Shown here: positions 1 through 8,245 of the stretch, piece by piece
Position numbering within the stretch: the stretch's first letter is position 1
Layout of the letters: each line of letters begins with the position of its first letter
Assembly: GCF_041537905.1 (NCBI RefSeq)
Contig: NZ_JBGRUO010000009.1
Coordinates: 115,054-179,053 of the forward strand
Direction of reading: 5' to 3'
DNA length: 64,000 nt
From: Ruegeria_C sp041537905
GTDB lineage: Bacteria; Pseudomonadota; Alphaproteobacteria; Rhodobacterales; Rhodobacteraceae
Notes under the pieces: model-generated
Told to the model about the DNA's origin: nothing
The model's input: the letters and a program-made list of their open reading frames with translations, nothing else
The model's database searches: none
Made by a program: the position numbers and the translations under genes

Positions 1-459
1 CCGGCATCGGTCTTTCTGCTGCTGATCGCGATTCCGGTGGTGGTATTTGCTGCGATGCAGTTACTGGGGGTTCGGTTCAAACTGAGCCAAGCTTCGCCGC
101 GCAGCGAAGCCCTGGTCGGCGCATGCGCGGGCAGTGTTGGCGGGATGTCGGGTGTCTGGGGGCCGCCGACCGTGGCGTACCTGACGGCGCTGAACACACC
201 CAAGCACGACCAGATGCGGATTCAGGGCGTCATCTATGGGCTGGGCGCGGTGGCGTTGACCTTGGCACATCTGGGCTCAGGCGTGCTGCGGGGCGAAACC
301 TTGCCTCTCTCGCTGCTGCTGATAGCACCCGCTGTGATTGGCATGTGGCTGGGTGGGCGGTGGCAGGACCGGATCGATCAGAATACATTCCGCAAGCTCA
401 CATTGATCGTGTTGCTGGTGGCAGGTCTGAACCTGCTGCGACGGGCGCTTATGGGATAG
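1..459 (+). CDS. Sulfite exporter TauE/SafE family protein, C-terminal part
   Basis: The reading frame is open from the first base, so this is the 3' part (about 152 residues) of a longer gene; the internal GTG at 37 is not its start. The protein has several hydrophobic segments and a conserved glycine-rich turn around GSVGGMSGVWGPP, as in TauE/SafE permeases, followed by a loop and two more helices ending in LLRRALMG. The family exports or imports small anions such as sulfite or sulfoacetate across the inner membrane; the substrate here cannot be read. The stop at 457-459 faces the convergent gene ending at 464, leaving almost no intergenic space and no obvious terminator. Confidence 0.8.
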   Translation, partial: PASVFLLLIAIPVVVFAAMQLLGVRFKLSQASPRSEALVGACAGSVGGMSGVWGPPTVAYLTALNTPKHDQMRIQGVIYGLGAVALTLAHLGSGVLRGETLPLSLLLIAPAVIGMWLGGRWQDRIDQNTFRKLTLIVLLVAGLNLLRRALMG

Positions 460-463
460 GCCC

Positions 464-1018
464 TCAGGCGTTTGGACTGCGATTGCCGAAGAAACGGAAG
501 AAATAGAGCAACCCCAGCATCAAAAAGAACAGCCCGGCCACATCGCCGATCAGAAACGCGATGTATTCAGACAGGGTGCTGCCAAATGCAAAATTGGTCG
601 ATCCTGAGATCAGCAGCGATGTTATGGCCCCGACGCCCATGATGCAGATCCAGCATGGCTGCCTGTCTGCGCGTGGAAACACGTCCCAACCCAGCGCTTT
701 TAGGGCGTAGAAAACTGCTGGGGCGGCACAGACGGATACGGTGATGACTGCCAGCCGACTCGGAAGAAAAACGTTCATGCCACCAAGATCGGCGAAGGTC
801 AGGAATACACCCGGAAGGAGTGCCGGTATCGCGCGCCACCCCAGCAGCCACGCCGACAGAACGCGCACGCCATGCGGCAGAAACAGCAGGCTCGCGCGAC
901 TGCCGTATTCCGGAAAAAAGCTGTCTTGTAGTGGCATTATCAATCTGAAGGTCACCAGATAGGCCACAAAATACGCCGTTGAAGCCACCAGGGCTTCGCT
1001 CAGTCTGGCACGCAACAT
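464..1018 (-). CDS. Integral membrane protein, function unknown
   Basis: 184 residues with about five or six hydrophobic segments, for example VASTAYFVAYLVTFRLI near the start, a LPHGVRVLSAWLLGW stretch near residue 50, and a C-terminal LFFLMLGLLYFFRFF. The pattern, with a short LPHG motif after the first helices, recalls MASE1-like sensory membrane modules but no signalling domain follows, so this is a stand-alone membrane protein. It lies 23 bases downstream of the winged-helix gene at 1042-1422 on the same strand, so the two probably form an operon. No substrate or partner can be assigned. Confidence 0.6.
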   Translation of the reverse strand: MLRARLSEALVASTAYFVAYLVTFRLIMPLQDSFFPEYGSRASLLFLPHGVRVLSAWLLGWRAIPALLPGVFLTFADLGGMNVFLPSRLAVITVSVCAAPAVFYALKALGWDVFPRADRQPCWICIMGVGAITSLLISGSTNFAFGSTLSEYIAFLIGDVAGLFFLMLGLLYFFRFFGNRSPNA

Positions 1019-1041
1019 GAAATGTCCGAGTTTTACGGTGA

Positions 1042-1422
1042 TCAGGTCCTGGGTTGGTGGACCTGGTAGCGGCCCCGGTTCGAGGCACGCCCATGCGACA
1101 GGTAGCCCTTGTTCACGAGCGATTTGACCGCCCGGAAAAAGGTCGGGCGTGACACTGTCTGCAGCAGGCTGTGTTCGATCAGAAGGACCGTACGCACCTC
1201 TTCATCCGATTTCGAGATCTCGCTTGCCGCATAATAGACATCGCGCTCGACCGGTGAGAGGTCCTGCAAGCCCAGGGACCGTTCCATGCTCTGCAGCAGT
1301 TTTCTCAGTTCAGCTAGTTTCGAAATTTCCATCATTGCCTGCGTTGTTACCTGTTTCGTTTCAATGCTGCGCCGGACCTGTCCGTTTTCCAGCCCGGCGG
1401 TCTGAAAATCCTCAAGTGTCAT
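1042..1422 (-). CDS. Small winged-helix DNA-binding protein (MarR-like)
   Basis: 126 residues. The segment from about residue 55 (LSPVERDVYYAASEI) through RPTFFRAVKSLVNKGYLSHG to GRYQVH has the helix-turn-helix-wing layout of MarR/winged-helix regulators, with SRPTFFRAVKSL as the likely recognition helix. The N-terminal 45 residues could be a dimerisation helix. No clear Shine-Dalgarno sequence precedes the ATG at 1422, so the message may be leaderless or start later (Met30/Met31). It is the upstream gene of a pair with the membrane protein at 464-1018, which it may control. The regulator assignment rests on fold pattern only. Confidence 0.5.
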   Translation of the reverse strand: MTLEDFQTAGLENGQVRRSIETKQVTTQAMMEISKLAELRKLLQSMERSLGLQDLSPVERDVYYAASEISKSDEEVRTVLLIEHSLLQTVSRPTFFRAVKSLVNKGYLSHGRASNRGRYQVHQPRT

Positions 1423-1514
1423 GTTGACACCATGCGATATTTTCTTAGAGTTTGCATTCTATAGGCTGCTTTGTGAGTGAGTGGTGGCAGCCAGAATCCC
1501 TTTTTTATTGCGTT

Positions 1515-1542
1515 GCCCGGTGCATTTATGCGCCGGGCTTTT
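1515..1542 (+). terminator. Intrinsic-terminator-like hairpin (plus strand)
   Basis: GCCCGGTGCA - TTTA - TGCGCCGGGC forms a 10-bp stem with one G-T wobble and a four-base loop, followed by TTTT. The T-run is on the plus strand, where no gene is evident upstream, so it does not obviously end any annotated transcript. The minus-strand message from pckA and its downstream gene also crosses it but would see a purine run there. The rest of 1423-1674 shows no other convincing feature. Confidence 0.5.
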
Positions 1543-1674
1543 CCCATACTTGCGACAATATGCCCAAAAAGCGCATTTTCAGCAATTAAATTGTTACATA
1601 ACACGCCCGGATTTCAGGTCTGGTAACGCTTGCCGTTGCGTCAACTTTGGCCCAAAGCGCAAAAATGCTGTGGG

Positions 1675-2076
1675 TTATTCGTTTTCTTCCAGCACGGAAT
1701 TGACCAGCGCCGAATCCAGATAGGCCGTCAATCTGCAAATGCGCCCTACGGTATCAAAATGCATGATCCAGCAATATTGATTGTTGTATCTGCGACCGTT
1801 CAGGGCGGTGCCGGTGGAGCGAAGCTCGGCAATGGCCACCGGACCATCGACGAATACGTCGCGTACCGACATGGTCACACCGTTGCGCAGCACGTTCAGC
1901 AGGCGACCGAAGGCCCGGTCGAACAGGTCGGCCTTGCCATTATAATGCCCGGCCAGCGGGTGGGTTCCCATTACTGTCCAGGCGACATCCTCGTGCACGG
2001 CCGCAAAAAAGGCGTCCGGATTACCGGACGCCCATTCCTGAAATAAATTGCGCACATAGGCGTGATCTATCGTCAC
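1675..2076 (-). CDS. SnoaL-like / NTF2-fold protein
   Basis: 133 residues from GTG at 2076. That start is chosen because GGAGAGGCT lies just upstream and because a longer frame would run into pckA. The sequence has the NTF2/SnoaL pattern: an N-terminal helix (VRNLFQEWASGNPDAF), HEDVAWTVMGTHPLAGHYNGKA, then beta strands with VFVDGPVAIAELRSTG and NNQYCWIMHFD. Such small cone-shaped proteins are isomerases, cyclases or ligand-binding proteins; the reaction cannot be read. It starts 16 bases after the pckA stop on the same strand, so it is probably cotranscribed with pckA, an association with gluconeogenesis that has no obvious biochemical reason. Confidence 0.7.
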   Translation of the reverse strand: MTIDHAYVRNLFQEWASGNPDAFFAAVHEDVAWTVMGTHPLAGHYNGKADLFDRAFGRLLNVLRNGVTMSVRDVFVDGPVAIAELRSTGTALNGRRYNNQYCWIMHFDTVGRICRLTAYLDSALVNSVLEENE

Positions 2077-2092
2077 AGCCTCTCCAGCCGGG

Positions 2093-3691
2093 TCAGCTGA
2101 TCGAGACAGCTTTGACGTCATCGTCGATGAACGGCAGGTATTGCTCGAAATTGTCGGCGAACATCTGCACCAATTTGGCCGCCTGCTTGTCGAACGCGGC
2201 CTGATCGTCCCAGGTGCGGCGCGGGTCCAGCAAGACCTCGGCCACGCCGGGTGCGGACACCGGCACGTCAAAGCCGAAGTTCGAGTCCTTGCGGAATTCC
2301 ACCTCGGTCAGCGAGCCGTCAAGCGCGGCGGTCAGCAGGGCGCGGGTGGCGCGGATCGGCATCCGGCTGCCCACACCATAGGCGCCGCCGGTCCAGCCGG
2401 TGTTGACCAGCCAGCAGGTGGCGCCGTGCTGGGCGATCTTTTCGCGCAGCAGGTTGCCATAGACCTCGGGGCGGCGCGGCATGAAGGGCGCGCCGAAACA
2501 GGTCGAAAAGGTCGGCTGCGGTTCGGTCACGCCGCGCTCGGTGCCCGCCACTTTCGAGGTGAAGCCCGACAGGAAGTGATACATCGCCTGCGCCGGGGTC
2601 AGTCGCGCGATGGGCGGCAGAACGCCAAAGGCGTCACAGGTCAACATGATGATATTCTTGGGATGCCCACCCAAAGCGCTGCTGGACGCGTTCGAGATGT
2701 ATTCCAGCGGATAGGCGCAGCGCATATTCGCGGTCAGCGAGTCGTCGTCGAAATCCAGTTCCTTGGTCTCGGGATCGTACACCATGTTCTCGATCACGGT
2801 GCCGAATTTCGAGGTGGTCGCGTAGATCTCGGGCTCGGCCTCGGCGCTCAGGTTGATGGTCTTGGCATAGCAGCCGCCTTCGAAGTTGAAGGTGCCGCGA
2901 TCGGACCAGCCATGTTCGTCATCCCCGATAAGCGTACGTGCCGGATCGGCAGACAGGGTTGTCTTACCGGTGCCGCTCAGGCCAAAGAACACGGCGGTAT
3001 CGACCGGGTTGCCATTGGCGTGGTTCGCCGAGCAGTGCATCGGCATGATGCCTTTCTCGGGCAGCATGTAGTTCAGCAGGGTGAAGACGGATTTCTTGTT
3101 TTCACCGGCATATTCGGTGCCGCCGATCAGGATCAGCTTCTTGTCGAAATTCATCGCGATCACAGTTTCCGAGCGGCAGTTGTGGCGTTCGGGCGTGGCC
3201 TGGAAGCTGGGGCAGTTTATGACAGTGAAATCGGCCACGAACTCGTTCAGGTCCTCGCGGTCGGGACGACGCAGCAGGTGGCGGATGAACAGGTTGTGCC
3301 AGGCCAGTTCGGTGACCATGCGCACATTGATCGAATGGGTCGGGTCGGCGCCGCCGACAAGGTCCTGAACGAAATAGTCGCGGCCCTTCATGTGCTCCAG
3401 CATGTCGGCGTGCAGCGCGTCGAAGCCTTCGGGGGTCATCGCGGCGTTGTTGTCCCACCAGATGCCCTCGGCGACGCTGTCAGTCTTGACCACGTGCTTG
3501 TCCTTGGGCGAGCGGCCGGTGAACTTGCCTGTGGTGACCAGAAAGGCACCGCCTTTGCCCAGCGTGCCTTCGCCCCGCTTGAGCGCCTCTTCGATGAGCG
3601 CGGGCTCCATGAAATTGTAATAGACATTGCCCAGACCCTCGATGCCCTGATCTTCGAGGCGGAATTGCGGGTTAACCCGTCCAGATGTCAT
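2093..3691 (-). CDS. pckA: Phosphoenolpyruvate carboxykinase (ATP)
   Basis: 532 residues, the usual length of ATP-dependent PEP carboxykinase, which converts oxaloacetate and ATP to PEP, CO2 and ADP as the first committed step of gluconeogenesis. Family motifs are intact: the substrate-binding TGRSPKDKHVVK region near residue 58, GGTEYAGENKKSVF near 190, the kinase-1a P-loop GLSGTGKTT at 237-245, and the metal-binding IGDDEHGW just after it. It is transcribed away from chvI, and its promoter should lie in the 337-bp gap at 3692-4028, where a repeated TTAGCGCAACCA motif is found. In rhodobacteria pckA is known to respond to central-carbon regulators. Confidence 0.97.
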   Translation of the reverse strand: MTSGRVNPQFRLEDQGIEGLGNVYYNFMEPALIEEALKRGEGTLGKGGAFLVTTGKFTGRSPKDKHVVKTDSVAEGIWWDNNAAMTPEGFDALHADMLEHMKGRDYFVQDLVGGADPTHSINVRMVTELAWHNLFIRHLLRRPDREDLNEFVADFTVINCPSFQATPERHNCRSETVIAMNFDKKLILIGGTEYAGENKKSVFTLLNYMLPEKGIMPMHCSANHANGNPVDTAVFFGLSGTGKTTLSADPARTLIGDDEHGWSDRGTFNFEGGCYAKTINLSAEAEPEIYATTSKFGTVIENMVYDPETKELDFDDDSLTANMRCAYPLEYISNASSSALGGHPKNIIMLTCDAFGVLPPIARLTPAQAMYHFLSGFTSKVAGTERGVTEPQPTFSTCFGAPFMPRRPEVYGNLLREKIAQHGATCWLVNTGWTGGAYGVGSRMPIRATRALLTAALDGSLTEVEFRKDSNFGFDVPVSAPGVAEVLLDPRRTWDDQAAFDKQAAKLVQMFADNFEQYLPFIDDDVKAVSIS

Positions 3692-4028
3692 TCGTTCGGT
3701 CTCCTGTGGTGGCCCGTGGGCCCTGCGAGCGCCTGCGCGCTAAGTGGGCGAATTCACCGGTGATTGATCCGGCATGGGCGGTCTTAGCACGGGGCTTTGG
3801 GACATGAACAGGTGGCGAACCTGTAGTTAGCGCAACCAAGTTTGAGTTTAGCGCAACCATCTTCGACGTGACTTAACGGCATTGCCTCTGACCGCATCAG
3901 AGACCGCTTTTTTGCAACCCCGGAAGCGAAACGCCCGGGTGATTCGCACTTATTGATTGATTCGAACCCCTAAAACGGCCATGAAGGTAAGAAAATAAGG
4001 CAATGCAGAGCAGAGTAGGGACAAAACC
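3692..4028. promoter_or_regulatory. Divergent pckA / chvI promoter region
   Basis: This 337-bp gap holds no credible gene. It separates the start of pckA (minus) from chvI (plus) and must contain both promoters. The chvI-proximal end is locally AT-rich around TAAGAAAATAAGG. The only repeated sequence seen is the pair of TTAGCGCAACCA boxes listed separately. Confidence 0.6.
3827..3859 (-). promoter_or_regulatory. Two direct TTAGCGCAACCA boxes upstream of pckA
   Basis: TTAGCGCAACCA occurs at 3827-3838 and again at 3848-3859, identical over 12 bases and 21 bp apart (two helical turns), 136 to 168 bp upstream of the pckA start. The GCGC-centred core looks like a LacI-type half-palindrome. In Rhodobacter the LacI-family regulator CceR controls gluconeogenic genes including pckA, so a CceR-like site is a possible reading; this is inference. 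Confidence 0.45.
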
Positions 4029-4733
4029 ATGTCGAAAATTGCGCTCGTAGATGATGATCGGAACATTCTGACTTCAGTGTCCATGACGCTTGAAGCGGAA
4101 GGGTTCGAGGTCGAGACCTATAATGACGGTCAGGCCGCTTTGGACGCGTTCAACAAGAAACTGCCCGATATGGCCGTGCTGGACATCAAGATGCCGCGGA
4201 TGGACGGCATGGATTTGTTGCAGCGCCTGCGTCAGAAAACGCAGATGCCGGTGATCTTCCTGACCTCGAAAGATGATGAGATCGACGAGGTTCTGGGTCT
4301 GCGCATGGGTGCGGATGACTATGTAAAGAAACCGTTTTCGCAACGTCTTCTGGTCGAACGCATCCGCGCGCTGCTGCGCCGCCAGGAAGCGATCGCTGGT
4401 GACGAAGCTGGCGATGCGCCGGTCGAGGCGAAGGTGATGGAGCGCGGTCAGTTGCGGATGGACCCGCTGCGCCACGCGGTCAGTTGGAAGGGCAAGGATG
4501 TGTCGCTGACAGTGACCGAGTTCCTGCTGCTTCAGGCGCTCGCGCAACGCCCCGGCTTTGTGAAAAGCCGCGATCAGCTGATGGACGTGGCTTATGACGA
4601 TCAGGTCTATGTGGATGACCGCACCATCGACAGCCACATCAAGCGGCTGCGCAAGAAGATGCGGACGGCGGATAACGATTTCACGGCGATCGAAACGCTC
4701 TACGGCATCGGGTACAGATATAACGAAGAATGA
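4029..4733 (+). CDS. chvI: Two-component response regulator ChvI
   Basis: 234 residues, OmpR/PhoB class. The receiver domain carries the acidic pocket (DDD at 8-10), the phosphoacceptor D52 in VLDIKMPRMDG, and the conserved Thr/Lys region (LTSKDD, VKKPF). The C-terminal half is a winged helix with TVTEFLLLQAL and DDRTIDSHIKRLRKKM. ChvI is the partner of ChvG in the alphaproteobacterial system that senses acid, cell-envelope or host conditions and controls envelope and carbon genes. The stop overlaps the chvG start by ATGA, showing translational coupling. The neighbourhood with hprK and PTS genes is the typical conserved arrangement. Confidence 0.95.
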   Translation: MSKIALVDDDRNILTSVSMTLEAEGFEVETYNDGQAALDAFNKKLPDMAVLDIKMPRMDGMDLLQRLRQKTQMPVIFLTSKDDEIDEVLGLRMGADDYVKKPFSQRLLVERIRALLRRQEAIAGDEAGDAPVEAKVMERGQLRMDPLRHAVSWKGKDVSLTVTEFLLLQALAQRPGFVKSRDQLMDVAYDDQVYVDDRTIDSHIKRLRKKMRTADNDFTAIETLYGIGYRYNEE

Positions 4734-6472
4734 CCGTCTTGGCGGTCCGGATACCAGGACTGGGGGGTATCGTGGGCGATTCAGGTGCGCCTGAGCCGAA
4801 ACTGCGTGGCGACGTCGTACTTGGGGATGACTGGGTCACCCCCAACGATGACCTGTCGCAGGAACTGCGCGTCAAACGCTCGCGCCGCAGTCTGTTTGCC
4901 CTGCGCAGTTCGCCGCTGACACGCAAGATCATCACCTTCAACCTTTTGGCGCTGATCATTCTGGTTGCAGGTATTCTATACCTCAACGACTCGCGCAACG
5001 GGTTGGTTCTGCAACGCGCCAACGCGCTTGTCGGCGAGGCGCAGTTGGTTGCCGATGTTTTCGAGGTTCAGCTGCCCGAAGGGTCTGCGGTCAATCTTGC
5101 CAGCCGCGGCGGGATCGATGTCGATGATACTCTGGCGGGGCTCAGCCTGCGGCCGGGGGTCGAAGTGCTGGTCTATGATGGCACCGAACGACTTGTGGGC
5201 CGCGCCAAGGCAGTTGAACTGTCCCCCGAGGCACAGGCGAAGCAGCAGGGCAAAACCGTGATCAGCGACACGCTGGCAGCGGTCTGGGGTATGGTCTCGT
5301 CGGTCTTTGCTCAGGCGCCCAAGACCACCGCCCCCGATGTCGAGCGGCAGCTGCGCAAGCTGCTGCCTGCGGCGCTGGCACAGGGAACCCGTGTGGATAC
5401 GCTGATCGACGCGCAGGGGGGGACGCTGGTGGCTGCGGCCACGCCGGTTCTGCAGGGCACGACGCCGGTGGGGGTTGTGGTGATGCTCAGCCCTGCGGGA
5501 GAGATCGACGCGCTGGCGCGGCGGGAACGTGAGCGGGTGCTGCAGATGTTCCTGGTGGCCTTGCTGGTCTCGATCGGTCTCAGCCTCGTGCTGGCCTCGA
5601 CCATCGCAAACCCACTGGCTGATCTGGCGGCGGCAGCAGAGCTGGGCCGCGACAAGGATACGCGAAAGATAAACCCGGGTCGCATCCGTATCCCCGACCT
5701 AACAGCGCGCCCGGACGAGATCGGGCGACTTAGCGGTGCGCTGCGCGGTATGGTGGGCGCGCTTTATAGCCGGATCGACAGCAACGAACAATTTGCGGCA
5801 GACGTGGCGCATGAGATCAAGAACCCGCTTGCCAGCCTGCAATCGGCAGTGGGCACGATGCGCATGATCAAGCGTGACGACCAGCGCGCCAAGCTGCTGG
5901 ATGTGATCGAACATGACGTTCGTCGCCTGGACCGCCTTGTCAGCGATATCTCCAACGCCTCGCGGCTGGACGCTGAACTGGTCAAGGAGGAGGAGCAGCC
6001 CTTCGACCTGATGGCCATGCTGGGCAATCTGAGCCAGCATCTGGGCGAGGAGGCGCGCGCAAAGGGTGTCGATTATATCGTCGATCTGCCGTCAGACCCG
6101 ATCATCGTTATGGGGCTCGAGGCGCGCCTGGCGCAGGTCTTCGTGAACCTGATCACCAACGCGACTTCCTTCTGCGAAGAGGGCGACGCGATCCGCGTCT
6201 GGGCGCGGCATCGCTCGAACCGCGTGTTGATCGTGGTCGAGGATACCGGGCCAGGCATCCCGGATGAAGCGTTGAGCAAGATTTTCAAACGGTTCTACTC
6301 GCAGCGCCCCGAGGAGCATTTCGGCAACAATTCCGGCCTGGGTCTGGCGATTTCGAAACAGATCGTGGAGGCGCATGGCGGCGTGATCTGGGCCGAAAAC
6401 ATCCGCCCGACCGAGGCTGACATCACTTCCGAACCTCTGGGTGCGCGGTTCGTCGTGGGCCTGCCGGTCTGA
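4730..6472 (+). CDS. chvG: Sensor histidine kinase ChvG
   Basis: 580 residues. A cytoplasmic N-terminus is followed by TM1 at about 67-85, a periplasmic sensor region to about 268, TM2 at about 271-291, a HAMP segment, and the dimerisation domain with phosphoacceptor H361 in ADVAHEIKNPLAS. The ATPase domain shows the N box (VNLITNAT), DTGPGIP and GLGLAIS. It phosphorylates ChvI. The start used overlaps the chvI stop (ATGA); a later start is possible because the first 45 residues are not conserved-looking. The next gene, hprK, begins 4 bases after its stop. Confidence 0.94.
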   Translation: MTVLAVRIPGLGGIVGDSGAPEPKLRGDVVLGDDWVTPNDDLSQELRVKRSRRSLFALRSSPLTRKIITFNLLALIILVAGILYLNDSRNGLVLQRANALVGEAQLVADVFEVQLPEGSAVNLASRGGIDVDDTLAGLSLRPGVEVLVYDGTERLVGRAKAVELSPEAQAKQQGKTVISDTLAAVWGMVSSVFAQAPKTTAPDVERQLRKLLPAALAQGTRVDTLIDAQGGTLVAAATPVLQGTTPVGVVVMLSPAGEIDALARRERERVLQMFLVALLVSIGLSLVLASTIANPLADLAAAAELGRDKDTRKINPGRIRIPDLTARPDEIGRLSGALRGMVGALYSRIDSNEQFAADVAHEIKNPLASLQSAVGTMRMIKRDDQRAKLLDVIEHDVRRLDRLVSDISNASRLDAELVKEEEQPFDLMAMLGNLSQHLGEEARAKGVDYIVDLPSDPIIVMGLEARLAQVFVNLITNATSFCEEGDAIRVWARHRSNRVLIVVEDTGPGIPDEALSKIFKRFYSQRPEEHFGNNSGLGLAISKQIVEAHGGVIWAENIRPTEADITSEPLGARFVVGLPV

Positions 6473-6476
6473 TCCC

Positions 6477-6959
6477 GTGTCTAAACCAACCGGCCCGGAC
6501 GCCCTTGCCCCATTTGCGGATGCGACCCATGCCAATATCCATGCAAGCTGCGTCGCCGTAGATGGCAACGCGCTGCTGATCGTCGGGCGGTCGGGCAGCG
6601 GCAAATCGGCCCTGGCACTTGAAATGATGGCGCTTGGCGCCGGCCTCGTGGCCGATGATCGGGTCGATCTGCTGCAAGAGCAGGCACAGGTGCTAGCCTC
6701 CGCTCCCAAGCACACCGCGGGCCTTATCGAGGCGCGCGGGATCGGGCTGCTGCATGCCGCGCCCTCTGCACCCCTACCGGTGTGCTACATCCTCGATCTC
6801 GACCGGCCCGAGATAACCCGGATGCCCGCGCAGGTCGAAACGATGCTGCTGGGATGCCGATTGCCCTTGCTTGGCACGCCAAATGCCCCACATCTTGCGG
6901 CAGCGTTACTGCAACTTCTCAAAGCGGGGCGGGTGCCGCCGGAATGGCCGAACAGATGA
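6477..6959 (+). CDS. hprK: HPr kinase/phosphorylase, short alphaproteobacterial form
   Basis: About 160 residues from GTG at 6477, 4 bases after chvG. It contains only the catalytic half of HprK: P-loop GRSGSGKS at 37-44 and the LVADDRVDL motif that follows; the N-terminal domain of Gram-positive HprK (about 310 residues) is missing. The enzyme phosphorylates and dephosphorylates HPr at the regulatory serine. Its substrate gene ptsH, with that serine intact, lies 1.3 kb downstream. There is no good ribosome site, so translation is probably coupled to chvG. It overlaps rapZ by ATGA at 6956-6959. Confidence 0.9.
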   Translation: MSKPTGPDALAPFADATHANIHASCVAVDGNALLIVGRSGSGKSALALEMMALGAGLVADDRVDLLQEQAQVLASAPKHTAGLIEARGIGLLHAAPSAPLPVCYILDLDRPEITRMPAQVETMLLGCRLPLLGTPNAPHLAAALLQLLKAGRVPPEWPNR

Positions 6960-7840
6960 ACGGAAAGCAACGGATCGTGCTGGTCACCGGCCCGTCGGGC
7001 GCCGGGCGCGGCAGCGCCATCAAGGTGCTTGAGGACCTGGGCTATGAGGCCATCGACAACCTGCCGATGCGGTTTCTGAATCGGCTGCTTGACAGCCCGG
7101 CCAGTGACCGGCCCATGGCGCTGGGTCTTGACCCGCGCAACCGTGATTTCTCGACCCACGGGTTTCTGGACATGGTTGCGAAACTGTCCCGGACCGATGG
7201 GCTGGACTTGACCACGCTTTATCTGGATTGCAGCGAAGAGGTGCTGCTGCGCCGCTTTTCGGAAACCCGGCGCAGGCATCCCATGTCCGACGGGGCCAGC
7301 CCGTTGGCCGGGGTGCGCCGGGAAAGTGAATTGCTGCGACCGATCCGCGACATCGCCGATACCTTGATCGACACAACCGCGCTTAACGTCCATCAGATGC
7401 GCGATGAGGTCGAACGGTGGTTTGCCAAGGGCGAGGGGCGGGAACTGGCGGTTTCGATCGAGTCTTTTTCCTACAAGCGCGGGCTGCCGCGCGGGGTCGA
7501 CATGGTGTTCGATTGCCGGTTTCTGGCCAACCCGCATTGGAATCCGGACCTGCGCAGTCAGGACGGGCGCGATCGGCCGGTGGCCGATTATGTGGGGCAG
7601 GACCCGCGCTTTGGCCCGTTCTTCGATCAGGTGCGCGATTTGCTGTCGTTTCTGTTGCCCGCCTATCGCGATGAGGGCAAGACACATCTCTCGGTTGCGT
7701 TCGGGTGTACCGGGGGGCAACACCGTTCGGTTACCTTGGCGCAAGCCTTGGCAAAGGTCCTTGCAGAGCATGGTCAGCAGGTGTCAATAAGGCATCGCGA
7801 ACTGGAACGCCGCAATGCGGGTGAGAGGCAGCAGGATTGA
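6956..7840 (+). CDS. rapZ: RapZ/YvcJ nucleotide-binding RNase adapter family protein
   Basis: 294 residues from the ATG at 6956 that overlaps the hprK stop; an ATG at 6944 in the same frame would add four residues. It has a Walker A-like GPSGAGRGS near residue 12, in which Arg stands where Lys is usual. The C-terminal domain shows DCRFLANP and FGCTGGQHRSV, hallmarks of RapZ. In E. coli RapZ guides RNase E to the GlmZ small RNA in response to glucosamine-6-phosphate; in alphaproteobacteria the role is not settled, but the gene sits constantly between hprK and EIIA. It overlaps the next gene by four bases (TTGA). Confidence 0.93.
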   Translation: MNGKQRIVLVTGPSGAGRGSAIKVLEDLGYEAIDNLPMRFLNRLLDSPASDRPMALGLDPRNRDFSTHGFLDMVAKLSRTDGLDLTTLYLDCSEEVLLRRFSETRRRHPMSDGASPLAGVRRESELLRPIRDIADTLIDTTALNVHQMRDEVERWFAKGEGRELAVSIESFSYKRGLPRGVDMVFDCRFLANPHWNPDLRSQDGRDRPVADYVGQDPRFGPFFDQVRDLLSFLLPAYRDEGKTHLSVAFGCTGGQHRSVTLAQALAKVLAEHGQQVSIRHRELERRNAGERQQD

Positions 7841-8229
7841 TCGGGATCGTGATCGTGGCGCATGGGGGGCTGGCCAGGGAATATCTGGCCGCGACTCAGC
7901 ATGTGGTCGGCACCCAGCCGGGGCTGGTTGCCGTTGCGATCGAGGCCGATCATGACCGCGAGAAGAAGCAGGACGAAATTTGCGCCGCTGCCGATTCCGT
8001 CGATACCGGCGATGGCGTTGTCGTGGTGACCGATCTTTTTGGCGGATCGCCCTCCAACCTGAGCCTGCGGGCCTGTGTGCCTGCCAATCGGCGCATTCTA
8101 TATGGCGCGAACCTCCCCCTGCTGATCAAACTGGCAAAGAGCCGCCATTTACCGATCACCGAAGCGGTCCGCAGCGCGATTGAGGCTGGGCGAAAGTATA
8201 TAAACGTGCAAAACGTGACCAAAGATTAA
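7837..8229 (+). CDS. PTS EIIA component, mannose (Man) family
   Basis: 130 residues from a TTG start at 7837 that overlaps the rapZ stop. The N-terminal MIGIVIVAHGGLA carries the phospho-accepting His9 of EIIA-Man. Further on, VVTDLFGGSPSNLS matches the family core. No EIIB, EIIC or EIID sugar-transport subunit is encoded nearby, so this EIIA is probably regulatory, receiving phosphate from HPr and signalling to partners such as the adjacent ChvG/ChvI system. That regulatory role is inferred from context. Confidence 0.92.
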   Translation: MIGIVIVAHGGLAREYLAATQHVVGTQPGLVAVAIEADHDREKKQDEICAAADSVDTGDGVVVVTDLFGGSPSNLSLRACVPANRRILYGANLPLLIKLAKSRHLPITEAVRSAIEAGRKYINVQNVTKD

Positions 8230-8245
8230 AGAAAAATGTGACTGA

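Noticed and set aside
2141..3763. Long open frame opposite pckA
   Set aside because: It mirrors the strongly conserved pckA on the other strand and has the His/Gly/Arg-rich composition typical of antisense frames in high-GC DNA.
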